A stretch of 64,000 nt of DNA from CALGKJ01 sp049322695 (GTDB lineage Bacteria > Bacillota > Clostridia > Lutisporales > Lutisporaceae): the NCBI GenBank assembly GCA_049322695.1, contig JBMORW010000033.1, positions 1-64,000 on the forward strand, in the 5' to 3' direction. The notes under the pieces were generated by a model. That model made no database searches, was not told where the DNA came from, and worked only from the letters and a program-made list of their open reading frames with translations. Both the position numbers and the translations under genes were made by a program. Shown here piece by piece: positions 32,017 to 40,429 of the stretch; position 1 is the first letter of the stretch; each line of letters starts with the position of its first letter.

Positions 32017-33195
32017 TCAGCTTTTCTTGCCGCTTATAATCGTTTTTATCTTTGGCTCATAATCCTCCGGTCTCTTACTGTTAATCCCAAAATAGTGCAA
32101 TAAGCTTTCAACTATTCTTTCTGCCGCATAACCGTCTCCATAGGGATTGATAGCTGCTGCCATCTTTTGATATTCTTCCTTGTTGTTTAGGTATAGCTCT
32201 ATAGCTTTGAAAATATCCTCTTCTTCAACTCCTACCAGCTTTAGTGTCCCAAATTCAATAGCTTCAGGTCTTTCTGTCTCTGTTCTGGCTACCAAAAGCG
32301 GCTTTCCTAAGGATGGAACCTCCTCTTGAAGACCTCCTGAATCTGTCACGACCATAAAGCTTCTATCCATAAGGTTATGCATTTCATCCATAGCAATTGG
32401 CTCAATCAGGTGGACTCTTTCTACATCCCTCAAAACTCTGAAGGCTATTTCTCTAACAGCCGGATTCAGGTGTACAGGATAAACTACTTCAACATCTTCA
32501 TATCTCTGTACTATCCTTTTCAATGCATTAAACAGGTTTTCCAACGGTTTGCCGATGTTTTCCCCTCTGTGGGCCGTTACCGCTATAATTCTTTTGTTGT
32601 CGTAGTCTATTTCCTTAAGCTCTTCAGTGTAAAATTGAAAATCCTTATCTAAAAAGTATTTCATTGCATCAACAGCTGTATTACCCGTGATATAAATATG
32701 CTCCTCCGAGATTCCCTCTGCCATGAGATTTGCTTTTGATACCTTTGTAGGTGCAAAGAAAACATCTGCTACAGCATCAGTCAGCTTTCTATTCATCTCT
32801 TCGGGAAATGGTGAGTATTTGTTAAAGGATCTTAAGCCGGCCTCAACATGTCCTACCCTGACCTTATTGTAAAATGCAGCAAGAGAAGCAATAAAAGTAG
32901 TTGCCGTATCTCCATGAACCAGTAGCATATCCGGCATAACCTCTTTTATTACTTTATCTATTCCTACCAGTACATTAACAAAAATATCCGTTGAAGTTTG
33001 TCTGTGCTTCATTATATCAAGGTCATAATCCGGCTTTACTTTAAACAGCTCAAGCACCTGATCCAACTGTTCCCTATGCTGTGCAGTTACACAAACTACT
33101 GATTCGATATGCGGATTCTTTTCAAGCTCATGAATTAAAGGAATCATTTTAGTGGCTTCAGGCCTTGTCCCAAATATGGATAATATTTTAATCAT
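32017..33195 (-). CDS. wecB: UDP-N-acetylglucosamine 2-epimerase (non-hydrolysing)
   Basis: A 392-residue epimerase (WecB/MnaA) that makes UDP-ManNAc for teichoic acid linkage units or other surface glycans. FGTRPEATKMIPLI at the N-terminus, HVEAGLRSF in the middle and VVTDSGGLQEE near the UDP site are diagnostic. It is just downstream of tagO, which uses the same precursor pool, with a heptad element between them. Confidence 0.96.
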   Translation of the reverse strand: MIKILSIFGTRPEATKMIPLIHELEKNPHIESVVCVTAQHREQLDQVLELFKVKPDYDLDIMKHRQTSTDIFVNVLVGIDKVIKEVMPDMLLVHGDTATTFIASLAAFYNKVRVGHVEAGLRSFNKYSPFPEEMNRKLTDAVADVFFAPTKVSKANLMAEGISEEHIYITGNTAVDAMKYFLDKDFQFYTEELKEIDYDNKRIIAVTAHRGENIGKPLENLFNALKRIVQRYEDVEVVYPVHLNPAVREIAFRVLRDVERVHLIEPIAMDEMHNLMDRSFMVVTDSGGLQEEVPSLGKPLLVARTETERPEAIEFGTLKLVGVEEEDIFKAIELYLNNKEEYQKMAAAINPYGDGYAAERIVESLLHYFGINSKRPEDYEPKIKTIISGKKS

Positions 33196-33219
33196 ATAAT
33201 AAACTCCTTTCAGATGGTA

Positions 33220-33331
33220 GTTGTTTGCGGGTTGCGAGTGCGCTTTTCAAGCGCTCGAGTTGCGGGTAATAAGCATTTCCTTCGAAGTCCTGTTTAAAAA
33301 TCTCGAAACTCTTAACTCGTAACTCGAAACC
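33220..33331. repeat. Heptad inverted-repeat element between tagO and wecB
   Basis: GTTGTTT, GCGGGTT, GCGAGT (33220-33239), nested 6-3-6 hairpin (33240-33254), GAGTTGCGG, centre CCTTCGAAG (33284-33292), right arm CTCGAAA, CTCTTAA, CTCGTAA, CTCGAAA (33302-33329). Nearly identical to the ctfA-ctfB element through the hairpin and centre. Confidence 0.88.
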
Positions 33332-33344
33332 AGAAAATACTATA

Positions 33345-33378
33345 CGTATAAAAAAGTGAGAGATAACTCTCACTTTTA
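33345..33378 (-). terminator. Intrinsic terminator at the end of tagO
   Basis: AAAAGTGAGAG pairs with CTCTCACTTTT (11 bp, loop 4) and TTTTATAC follows on the minus strand. The tagO stop codon lies at its base. Confidence 0.85.
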
Positions 33379-34455
33379 TGCGTCCATTTTATTGTTTGGT
33401 TTTACGTCCATTAGTCCCAAGTATTTTACCCCCATAGAGGCCAAGAGAAAAACCGCGAATACTACTGCCAAAGCTACCTTCAAAGTCGCCTCCATCAGCG
33501 CAACCGCACTGAATCCAAGTACTGCACTGACTGAATACAATGTAAGCACTGCTTGCTTTTGACTTAGTCCCGCTTCCAACAGTCTGTGGTGCAGATGTCC
33601 TTTGTCTGCTTCGGCTATTGATCTCCCGCTCAATATTCTCCTGAGCATAGCAAAGAACGTATCAAAAATAGGGATACCCATTGCAAATACCGGCACTAAT
33701 ATCGAAAGTGCTGCTGCACTCTTTAAAACTCCCATGATTGAGATGACTGACAGCATATATCCTAAAAACAGGGCACCTGAGTCACCCATAAATATTTTTG
33801 CAGGATTGAAATTGTGAGGTAGAAACCCCATTGTAGCTCCTGCTAATACAAGGGCCAGGGTAGCCATTTCATACTGTGCATTAACCAGGGCTACTGCAAA
33901 TAATGTCAATGCAGATATTGTGGATACTCCGGCTGCAAGACCGTCCAGGCCGTCAATAAGGTTGATTGCATTGGTAACTCCCACAATCCATATTAGGGTC
34001 AACGGATATGAAAGCATACCTAAGCTAAATAACGGGCTTCCGCCGTTAAAAAGATATAATGGATTAGTGAGCCATTCTATTCTGACGCCAAATGCCATTA
34101 CTATCAATGCTGCAGCAATCTGTATTAAAAATTTACGCTTTGCTGAAAGCGGCTTGATATCATCAAAGTATCCTGTTATGACCATAATCAAAGCACCAAT
34201 GAGCACTCCTGCCATTTTCAGCAATAATCCCGTCTCAGCCTCTGCCGCAAAACCAACTGCAACTACTGCAAAGGCTGCAATAAATCCTGTAAAAATAGCT
34301 ATTCCGCCCAATCTTGGTGTAGGCACCTTATGGACTCTTCTTTCATCCTTCGGAACGTCTATAGCACCCACCCTGTTTGCAAGTTTAATGACATACGGTG
34401 TAGTCATATAAGCTGCAGCAACAGCTATTATGAATGCTATAAAAGCATAGTTCAT
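33376..34455 (-). CDS. tagO: Undecaprenyl-phosphate GlcNAc-1-phosphate transferase (TagO/WecA family)
   Basis: A 359-residue polytopic membrane enzyme from the ATG at 34455, after GGGAG; a longer in-frame extension to 34530 lacks a site. It transfers GlcNAc-1-P to undecaprenyl phosphate, starting teichoic acid or other glycan synthesis. Family motifs: KVPTPRLGGIAIF, ITGYFDDIKPLSAK, NAINLIDGLDGLAAG (metal-binding aspartates) and FMGDSGALFLGY. The C-terminal loop HLHHRLLEAG is also typical. Confidence 0.94.
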   Translation of the reverse strand: MNYAFIAFIIAVAAAYMTTPYVIKLANRVGAIDVPKDERRVHKVPTPRLGGIAIFTGFIAAFAVVAVGFAAEAETGLLLKMAGVLIGALIMVITGYFDDIKPLSAKRKFLIQIAAALIVMAFGVRIEWLTNPLYLFNGGSPLFSLGMLSYPLTLIWIVGVTNAINLIDGLDGLAAGVSTISALTLFAVALVNAQYEMATLALVLAGATMGFLPHNFNPAKIFMGDSGALFLGYMLSVISIMGVLKSAAALSILVPVFAMGIPIFDTFFAMLRRILSGRSIAEADKGHLHHRLLEAGLSQKQAVLTLYSVSAVLGFSAVALMEATLKVALAVVFAVFLLASMGVKYLGLMDVKPNNKMDA

Positions 34456-34691
34456 TATATCACTCCCAAGTAAACAAATTATATATCGCATTGTATTTTG
34501 TAAAAATAAGTAGAAATCAATTTTCTCCATTAGAAAATTTTACATCATTGTTATATTAAAGTCAATTTGAATTATAGCCTGTTTAAGATTGTTAATTATA
34601 GTTTTCCCTCAAAAACTCATATCATATATGTAATATTAACAGTATTATACAATTATTTTCATTTTAGTCTGTTTTATGAATTTTTTTCTAA

Positions 34692-35132
34692 TTATTTAAG
34701 TTTAAATATTTCTATCCCGGATTCTTCCAGCATGTTCAATGCCAGTTTGTCATTATAGTCCTCAACAAGTACAATTCGTACTATACCGGCATTAATTATC
34801 ATTTTTGTACATAGTATACAGGGCGATAATGTAGTATAGATTGTACTTCCTTGTATTCCAACTCCAAATAATGCCGCCTGTATTATTGCATTTTGCTCGG
34901 CATGCAAGCCCCTGCACAGTTCATGTCTTTCTCCTGAGGGTATTTTGTTTTTCTCCCTGAGACAACCTGTTTCTCCGCAGTGCTTCAAGCCGCTCGGGGC
35001 ACCGTTATAGCCTGTAGACAATATCCTCTTGTCCTTTACGATAACTGCTCCTACCTGCCTGCGGAGGCATGTGGACCGCAGTTTTACAAGCTCGGCAATT
35101 TCCATGAAATACTCATCCCAACCCGGCCTCAT
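34692..35132 (-). CDS. comEB: dCMP deaminase (ComEB family)
   Basis: A 146-residue zinc deaminase that turns dCMP into dUMP. The zinc/catalytic motif is HAEQNAI, with cysteines in SPCILCTKM. The N-terminal GAVIVKDKRILSTGYNGAP is typical. There are extra cysteine/histidine residues (HCGETGCLRE) as in other bacterial dCMP deaminases. It is downstream of upp, making a nucleotide pair. Confidence 0.93.
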   Translation of the reverse strand: MRPGWDEYFMEIAELVKLRSTCLRRQVGAVIVKDKRILSTGYNGAPSGLKHCGETGCLREKNKIPSGERHELCRGLHAEQNAIIQAALFGVGIQGSTIYTTLSPCILCTKMIINAGIVRIVLVEDYNDKLALNMLEESGIEIFKLK

Positions 35133-35152
35133 CTATGCACCTCGCTTCCTCT

Positions 35153-35257
35153 GTTACGAGTTTCGTGTTACGAGTTTCGAGAATGTAGCAAGTACTTCGA
35201 AGACTTACTTTGAGTAGCAATCCCGCAACTCGCGACTCGCACGCTTAAAATAAGCGT
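35153..35257. repeat. Heptad inverted-repeat element between upp and comEB
   Basis: Left arm GTTACGA, GTTTCGT, GTTACGA, GTTTCGA (35153-35180); centre ACTTCGAAGACTT (35194-35206); right arm CCCGCAA, CTCGCGA, CTCGC (35222-35240) ending in the 7-3-7 hairpin ACGCTTAAAATAAGCGT (35241-35257). Confidence 0.88.
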
Positions 35258-35309
35258 CAGCTTTGTTTTGCGCACCTGCAACCACTATTTAACTAGACGC
35301 TAAATAGTG

Positions 35310-35948
35310 CTATTTTGTTCCAAACAATCTGTCACCTGCATCACCCAGTCCGGGTACTATATAGCCATGATCATTAAGCTTTTCATCTATGGCAGCTACG
35401 TAAATTTCTACATCCGGATGTGCATCTGTTACAGTTTTAATCCCTTCTGGTGCAGCTATAAGGTTAACCAGCTTAATACTTCTTGCTCCCTTATCCTTAA
35501 GGAAGGTTATAGCCGCAGCTGCAGAGCCTCCTGTTGCAAGCATGGGGTCCAACACAATAAGATCTCTTTCTGCAACGTCGCTTGGCAGCTTGCAGTAATA
35601 TTCCACAGGCTTGAGGGTTTCGGGATCTCTGTACAAGCCTATATGACCAACCTTAGCCGCAGGTATAAGCTTGAGCATTCCGTCCACCATTCCAAGACCT
35701 GCTCTGAGAATCGGGATTATTCCAAGCTTCTTTCCAGAAATAACCTTAGTTTTGGCCATACATACTGGAGTCTCGATTTCAACTTCCTCTAAGGGCAGAT
35801 TTCTGGTGACTTCATAGCCCATGAACATCGCCAGCTCCTCTACCAGCTCTCTGAATTCCTTAACCCCCGTATTCTTATCCCTCAATATTGTAAGCTTATG
35901 CTGTATCATCGGGTGATCCATAACCGTAACATTTTTGTATTGACTCAT
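35310..35948 (-). CDS. upp: Uracil phosphoribosyltransferase
   Basis: A 212-residue enzyme making UMP from uracil and PRPP. The PRPP motif is VLDPMLATGGSAAAA, and the uracil-binding end is GYIVPGLGDAGDRLFGT. Length and ends are complete. It follows the ywlE/rpiB region as in B. subtilis, though glyA and ywlG are absent here. A GGAGG site precedes the ATG. Confidence 0.97.
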   Translation of the reverse strand: MSQYKNVTVMDHPMIQHKLTILRDKNTGVKEFRELVEELAMFMGYEVTRNLPLEEVEIETPVCMAKTKVISGKKLGIIPILRAGLGMVDGMLKLIPAAKVGHIGLYRDPETLKPVEYYCKLPSDVAERDLIVLDPMLATGGSAAAAITFLKDKGARSIKLVNLIAAPEGIKTVTDAHPDVEIYVAAIDEKLNDHGYIVPGLGDAGDRLFGTK

Positions 35949-35967
35949 GAATAAACCTCCTTTTAAA

Positions 35968-36085
35968 GTTACGGGTTTCTGGTTGCGGGTTGCGAGACGT
36001 AGTAGAGCTTCGAAGCGTTCCTCAACACTCGTAACTCGAATCTCGTAACTCGTAACTGACCCAAAACCTAGTGACTAGTAACCAG
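35968..36085. repeat. Heptad inverted-repeat element between rpiB and upp
   Basis: Left arm GTTACGG, GTTTCTG, GTTGCGG, GTTGCGA (35968-35995); centre AGCTTCGAAGC (36006-36016); right arm ACTCGTA, ACTCGAA, TCTCGTA, ACTCGTA (36027-36054). A short CTAGTGA-type array (36068-36085) of a different sub-family follows. Confidence 0.9.
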
Positions 36086-36119
36086 TATCTATTTACCCAC
36101 CTATTAGTTCTTCAAAAAG

Positions 36120-37034
36120 CTATGCCTTGTTATACTTCTCTTCTATCGCCTTTATCTTCTCTACTCTTTTTCCGTGTCTTCCACCTGTAAATTCTGTGCT
36201 AAGCCAGATCTCTACTATCATTTTTGCCAGCTCTGCACCTATTACTCTTTCTCCCAGAGCAAGTACATTGGCATCATTATGCTCTCTGGAGGCTTTGGCC
36301 GAAAAGCAATCTCCGCAAAGCGCCGCTCTGACTCCTGGAACCTTATTTGCAGATATGGATATTCCTATCCCTGTTCCACAGCATATTATTCCTTTTTCAA
36401 ATTTTCCTTGAGCTACTGCTTCACCCACAGCCTGTCCTATATCAGGATAATCCACCGCTTCAGATGTAAAACATCCAAAGTCTTCAAACTCTATACCCTT
36501 TTGCTCCAGAAGCTTTTTTATAGTGTTTTTAAGTATCAGTCCGCCGTGATCACTTCCTATTGCTACTTTCATTCTTGTTTCCTCCTGTCTCAATCTTTTG
36601 ATTAAAATATTCAAGCAGCCCTTTATTTCATCTCTGCAATCTCTATAAACTTCTATGTCTCCGCCAAACGGATCACTAATATCCAAATCCATATGACAGT
36701 ATTCAGACAGTTTATATATTTTGCTTCTGTATTGGGGGCACATATTTACTAACATTTGCTTATGGGATTCCGTCATAGCAAGAATAATATAGGCTTCCTC
36801 AAGCATCTTCTCAGTCACTATTCTTGAACTGTGCCTGGACAAATCTATGTTGACTTCCCTCATGGCTTTGATAGCATTGCGGGAAGCTGGCTGCTTGTCA
36901 TATGCAGATGTACCTGCCGACTCAACCGTATACATCCCGTCCAGCATTTGCTCCCTGAGCAGCTGTCTAAAAAGCGCTTCTGCCATACTGCTTCTGCAAG
37001 TATTCCCAGTACACACAAACAATATCTTCCTCAT
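36120..37034 (-). CDS. Fused ORF: low-molecular-weight phosphatase (YwlE-like) and ribose-5-phosphate isomerase B
   Basis: One open frame encodes two proteins that are separate in B. subtilis (ywlE, ywlF). The first part (about 154 residues) has the phosphatase loop VCTGNTCRS and the DPFGG aspartate of the protein-tyrosine/arginine phosphatase family. The second (from residue 155) is RpiB: GSDHGGLILKN, CGTGIGISISANKV, EHNDANVLALG. No stop lies between, but an AGGAGG site sits eight bases before an internal ATG at 36572, so RpiB (150 residues) could also be made alone. The start at 37034 has GAGG at good spacing; the ATG at 37040 overlaps the ywlC stop. Confidence 0.85.
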   Translation of the reverse strand: MRKILFVCTGNTCRSSMAEALFRQLLREQMLDGMYTVESAGTSAYDKQPASRNAIKAMREVNIDLSRHSSRIVTEKMLEEAYIILAMTESHKQMLVNMCPQYRSKIYKLSEYCHMDLDISDPFGGDIEVYRDCRDEIKGCLNILIKRLRQEETRMKVAIGSDHGGLILKNTIKKLLEQKGIEFEDFGCFTSEAVDYPDIGQAVGEAVAQGKFEKGIICCGTGIGISISANKVPGVRAALCGDCFSAKASREHNDANVLALGERVIGAELAKMIVEIWLSTEFTGGRHGKRVEKIKAIEEKYNKA

Positions 37035-37036
37035 GC

Positions 37037-38083
37037 TCATACCTCGATTATATTGAAGCCTGCTGCTTTTTTCATTCTGTTCATTACAGCCATACCCATA
37101 TTTATCTCTTCTATTGCCTCTGCATATATAATATCCACTCCGGCCTTGTCGAACTCCCTGAGTGCTGCAAACATTCTGGAAGCCATTACAGCATAGTCCT
37201 CTCTGCTGCCTAAAGATATTACCTTGCAGTTTTTATAGATGTCCTTAGTTTCATCGGAAGCAAGCACGCCTACCTTTATATTGTCCTTCAGTTTATCAGC
37301 TATAAGCTGCTGTATTTTTTTCTCTACTGCATCTATATGACCCTTAACAATTATCATATCAGCTTCCGGCGCATAATGTGTATACTTCATGCCCGGTGCC
37401 TTGGGTACTTCATCCTGTTTTACCAGACCCGGGTCAACGATTACATTGCCTATAGCTTCCTTTAGCTCCTCATAGGTAACTCCCCCCGGCCTGAGTATCA
37501 CAGGTACATCCCCGGTTAAATCCAGTACTGTAGATTCAACTCCAACTCTGCTTTGACTGCCGCATAATATCATATCTACTCTTCCGCTCATATCTTCTAT
37601 CACATGTTCCGGAAGCGTGGGACTAGGCTTTCCGGAAAGGTTTGCACTTGGTGCTGCAATTGGAAGTCCGCTTTTTTCTATTAAGCTAAATGCTATTGGA
37701 TTATCAGGCATACGTATGGATACTGTATCAAGCCCTGGCGATACCTCAAACGGGACCCTCGGAGATTTTTTAAATATTAATGTAAGAGGGCCAGGCCAGA
37801 ATCTATCCATAAGGATTTGCGCTGTCTTGCTTATAGGCTCACTAATAAGATAAATAAGCATATCAAGGCAGGTGATATGTACTATCAGCGGATTGTCAGC
37901 GGGTCTCTTCTTTGCATTGAAAATACGGCTTACAGCCTCAGAGGACAAAGCATTTGCCCCCAGACCATAAACCGTTTCTGTTGGAAAAATGACAGTGCCG
38001 CCGCTTCTGATAACCTCAGCAGCACGATCAATTATATTCAAATCAATGTTTTCTTCGTCTATGTAATATACTTTTGTATCCAA
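37037..38083 (-). CDS. ywlC: Threonylcarbamoyl-AMP synthase (Sua5/YwlC)
   Basis: A 348-residue enzyme for the t6A modification of tRNA (position 37), making threonylcarbamoyl-AMP from threonine, bicarbonate and ATP. YrdC domain: FPTETVYGLG, KKRPADNPLIVH, SIRMPDNP and APSANLSG. The C-terminal Sua5 domain (from about residue 240) is present. TTG start after GGAGGAG. Its stop codon overlaps or touches the start of the phosphatase gene downstream, so the two are coupled. Confidence 0.96.
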   Translation of the reverse strand: MDTKVYYIDEENIDLNIIDRAAEVIRSGGTVIFPTETVYGLGANALSSEAVSRIFNAKKRPADNPLIVHITCLDMLIYLISEPISKTAQILMDRFWPGPLTLIFKKSPRVPFEVSPGLDTVSIRMPDNPIAFSLIEKSGLPIAAPSANLSGKPSPTLPEHVIEDMSGRVDMILCGSQSRVGVESTVLDLTGDVPVILRPGGVTYEELKEAIGNVIVDPGLVKQDEVPKAPGMKYTHYAPEADMIIVKGHIDAVEKKIQQLIADKLKDNIKVGVLASDETKDIYKNCKVISLGSREDYAVMASRMFAALREFDKAGVDIIYAEAIEEINMGMAVMNRMKKAAGFNIIEV

Positions 38084-38269
38084 AAGAACTCCTCCTATGT
38101 CAGCAATCCTTCATACCATAGGCTGTGTGTGTAAGATGCAGCTTCAGGATTATGTCAAGTACTATCCACATTAAATTGAACGCACTGACAATATAGTATA
38201 TAAACTGGCGCGTTCAATTAAATCTATAATAACATAGTAGCCTGTTTGTTGCAATATTATGTATCTTTA

Positions 38270-39025
38270 CTACAAAACCCCTGAAATGTATATTCCACTC
38301 ATTATTCCTGCAATCATACCTATGGTTGAAATTCTTCCTTTATGAATACTTTGAGATTTTGGAATAAGCTCACCACAGGTTATGTAAAGCATTGCTCCTC
38401 CCGCAAAACTAAGGCACAGGCATATGAGCTCAGGCGATATCTCACCTAAAAGCTCTCCGATAAAAGCGCCGAAACCCATTGGAATACCGGCAAGCAGTGT
38501 GTAGAGCAGTATTTTATATCTGTTTACACCACCCATCTTTAAAGGTGCAGCCATGGCAATACCCTCAGGCATATCATGAATACCTATTACTATGGCAAGA
38601 CCAAGGCCAAGAGAATTATCCAATGCGAAGCCGGAGCCTACAGCCAGGCCCTCAGGAAAATTGTGCATTGCTATACCTATTCCAAGTAGTATGCCACTCT
38701 TTATAAAAGCTGTGGCAGACTCATTTTTGTCAATCAGGTTTTTTCTTCCGTATGCTTTTTTGGGCAGCAGCTGATCCATAAAAAAAATGGCTGAAACACC
38801 AACTGTTATTCCTACAAGGCTCATGCCAATACCGCTTATCTTAAATGCCTCCGGCAGCAGGTCGAAGCAAACCACAGACAGCATAATACCGCTGGTAAAG
38901 CCGAGCAGTACCGCCATGAAGCGTCTGGTAGGATTCTTGATGAAAAAAGTAATTATACCTCCCATTCCTGTACCTATCATTCCACTGATAAAGCCTATCA
39001 AGGTAACAGCAATAATCCTGTTCAT
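38270..39025 (-). CDS. ZIP family metal transporter
   Basis: A 251-residue, eight-helix membrane protein from the ATG at 39025 (GGAGGG upstream). The metal-path motifs MHNFPEGLAVG (helix 4) and GIHDMPEGIA (helix 5) are those of ZIP proteins that import zinc or related divalent metals. The histidine-rich loop common in some family members is missing. It sits between ywlC and prfA. Metal specificity cannot be told from sequence. Confidence 0.92.
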   Translation of the reverse strand: MNRIIAVTLIGFISGMIGTGMGGIITFFIKNPTRRFMAVLLGFTSGIMLSVVCFDLLPEAFKISGIGMSLVGITVGVSAIFFMDQLLPKKAYGRKNLIDKNESATAFIKSGILLGIGIAMHNFPEGLAVGSGFALDNSLGLGLAIVIGIHDMPEGIAMAAPLKMGGVNRYKILLYTLLAGIPMGFGAFIGELLGEISPELICLCLSFAGGAMLYITCGELIPKSQSIHKGRISTIGMIAGIMSGIYISGVL

Positions 39026-39120
39026 AGTCTTCCCTCCTCGCATAACAAATATATGTACAACAATTTCTCATATCTTTAAAATATATTCGGGATAATAGAG
39101 AGTGAGAACTCAATTAGAGC

Positions 39121-39204
39121 TACTAGCTACTGGCTTCTAGCTACTAGGCTCAAGCTATGGCTTCGGAGCCTTTACTCAAGCTAGCAGCTCGTAGCTAGTA
39201 GTTG
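39121..39204. repeat. Heptad inverted-repeat element between prfA and the ZIP gene
   Basis: Left arm TACTAGC, TACTGGC, TTCTAGC, TACTAGG (39121-39148); centre GGCTTCGGAGCC (39159-39170); right arm CTAGCAG, CTCGTAG, CTAGTAG (39181-39201). It runs into the prfA terminator. Confidence 0.88.
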
Positions 39205-39205
39205 A

Positions 39206-39251
39206 AAAAGCAATGGAGACAAAGATATTACTCTTCGTCTCCATTGCTTTT
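39206..39251 (-). terminator. Intrinsic terminator overlapping the prfA stop
   Basis: A 15-bp stem (AAAAGCAATGGAGAC and its complement) with the prfA stop in the loop; T-rich on exit. Confidence 0.85.
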
Positions 39252-40304
39252 CAATTTATCCGCCTGTGCACTTGTTATCAGTGCATCAATCATCTGATCC
39301 AGATCGCCGTCCATGAAGGAATCCAGCTGGTAAAGTGTCATGCCTATTCTATGGTCTGTCACTCTTCCTTGCGGGAAATTGTAGGTTCTTATTCTTTCGC
39401 TTCTGTCTCCTGTTCCTACCTGACTCTTTCTTTCATTTGCTATCTCTGCATTCTGTCTCTCGATTTCCATATCAAGAAGCCTTGATTTTAGAATTTTTAT
39501 AGCCTTATCCTTGTTTTTAAGCTGAGATTTTTCATCCTGACAGGACACAACAAGGCCGGTAGGAAGGTGTGTTACTCTTACTGCACTGTCTGTTGTATTA
39601 ACACTCTGTCCTCCATGCCCTCCGGAACGGAATACATCTATTCTCAAATCGTTAAGATTAAGATCTACATCTACATCCTCTGCTTCAGGCAACACTGCTA
39701 CCGTGGAAGTGGATGTATGAATCCTGCCGCTTGCCTCAGTGTCAGGCACTCTTTGTACCCTGTGAGCTCCACTTTCATATTTGAGTCTGCTGTATGCACC
39801 CTTTCCGTCAATTTCAAATATTACTTCCTTGAAGCCGCCTATATCCGTTGCATTTGCACTCAACATTTCTACCTTCCAGCCTTGTCTCTCAGCATACCTG
39901 GTATACATTCTGAAGAGGTCACCGGCAAACAATGCGGCCTCTTCTCCTCCTGCAGCGCCTCTTATCTCTACAATAACATTTTTATCATCATTAGGATCCT
40001 TTGGAAGAAGCATAATTTTCAGTTCCTCCTCAAAGGCTTCCTTCTTATTCTGAAGCTCTTCCAGCTCAAGCTTTACCATTTCTTCAAATTCCTTGTCCAA
40101 GTCATCCTGAAGCATTGCTCTGGAATCTTCAATTCCTTTCAGAACCTCCTTATACTCTTTGAACTTCAGTACTATAGGCTCTATGCTTGCATGCTCTTTA
40201 ACAAGCTTTTTCCACTGTGCCTGATCAGCAATGATCTCAGGCTCGCTGATCTTATGGCTCAAATCTTCATATTTATCCTCAATGAACTGCAGTTTATCAA
40301 TCAT
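39228..40304 (-). CDS. prfA: Peptide chain release factor 1
   Basis: A 358-residue class I release factor for UAA/UAG. The GGQ motif that triggers peptide release is in SGGHGGQSVNTTDSAVR (about residue 232-248). The stop-codon reading region and the acidic EAEDVDVDLN segment are typical of RF1. prfA and prmC are adjacent, the usual pair, because PrmC methylates the GGQ glutamine. A heptad element separates the two here. Confidence 0.97.
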   Translation of the reverse strand: MIDKLQFIEDKYEDLSHKISEPEIIADQAQWKKLVKEHASIEPIVLKFKEYKEVLKGIEDSRAMLQDDLDKEFEEMVKLELEELQNKKEAFEEELKIMLLPKDPNDDKNVIVEIRGAAGGEEAALFAGDLFRMYTRYAERQGWKVEMLSANATDIGGFKEVIFEIDGKGAYSRLKYESGAHRVQRVPDTEASGRIHTSTSTVAVLPEAEDVDVDLNLNDLRIDVFRSGGHGGQSVNTTDSAVRVTHLPTGLVVSCQDEKSQLKNKDKAIKILKSRLLDMEIERQNAEIANERKSQVGTGDRSERIRTYNFPQGRVTDHRIGMTLYQLDSFMDGDLDQMIDALITSAQADKLKSNGDEE

Positions 40305-40340
40305 TACTATTCCTCCTATATGGTATTCCTTTTAGGTTGA

Positions 40341-40429
40341 TTACTGGTCTCTGGTTGCTGGCTACTAGGCTGAGTAGAGCTTCGAAGATCTTCTCAACCT
40401 AGTGACTAGTGACTAGAAGCTAGTAACTG
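40341..40429. repeat. Heptad inverted-repeat element between prmC and prfA
   Basis: Left arm TTACTGG, TCTCTGG, TTGCTGG, CTACTAG (40341-40368); centre AGCTTCGAAGATC (40379-40390); right arm CTAGTGA, CTAGTGA, CTAGAAG, CTAGTAA (40399-40426). It ends at the prmC stop codon. Confidence 0.9.

Noticed and set aside
33188..33373. Small minus-strand ORF of 61 codons between tagO and wecB
   Set aside because: It is wholly repeat sequence without a good ribosome binding site.
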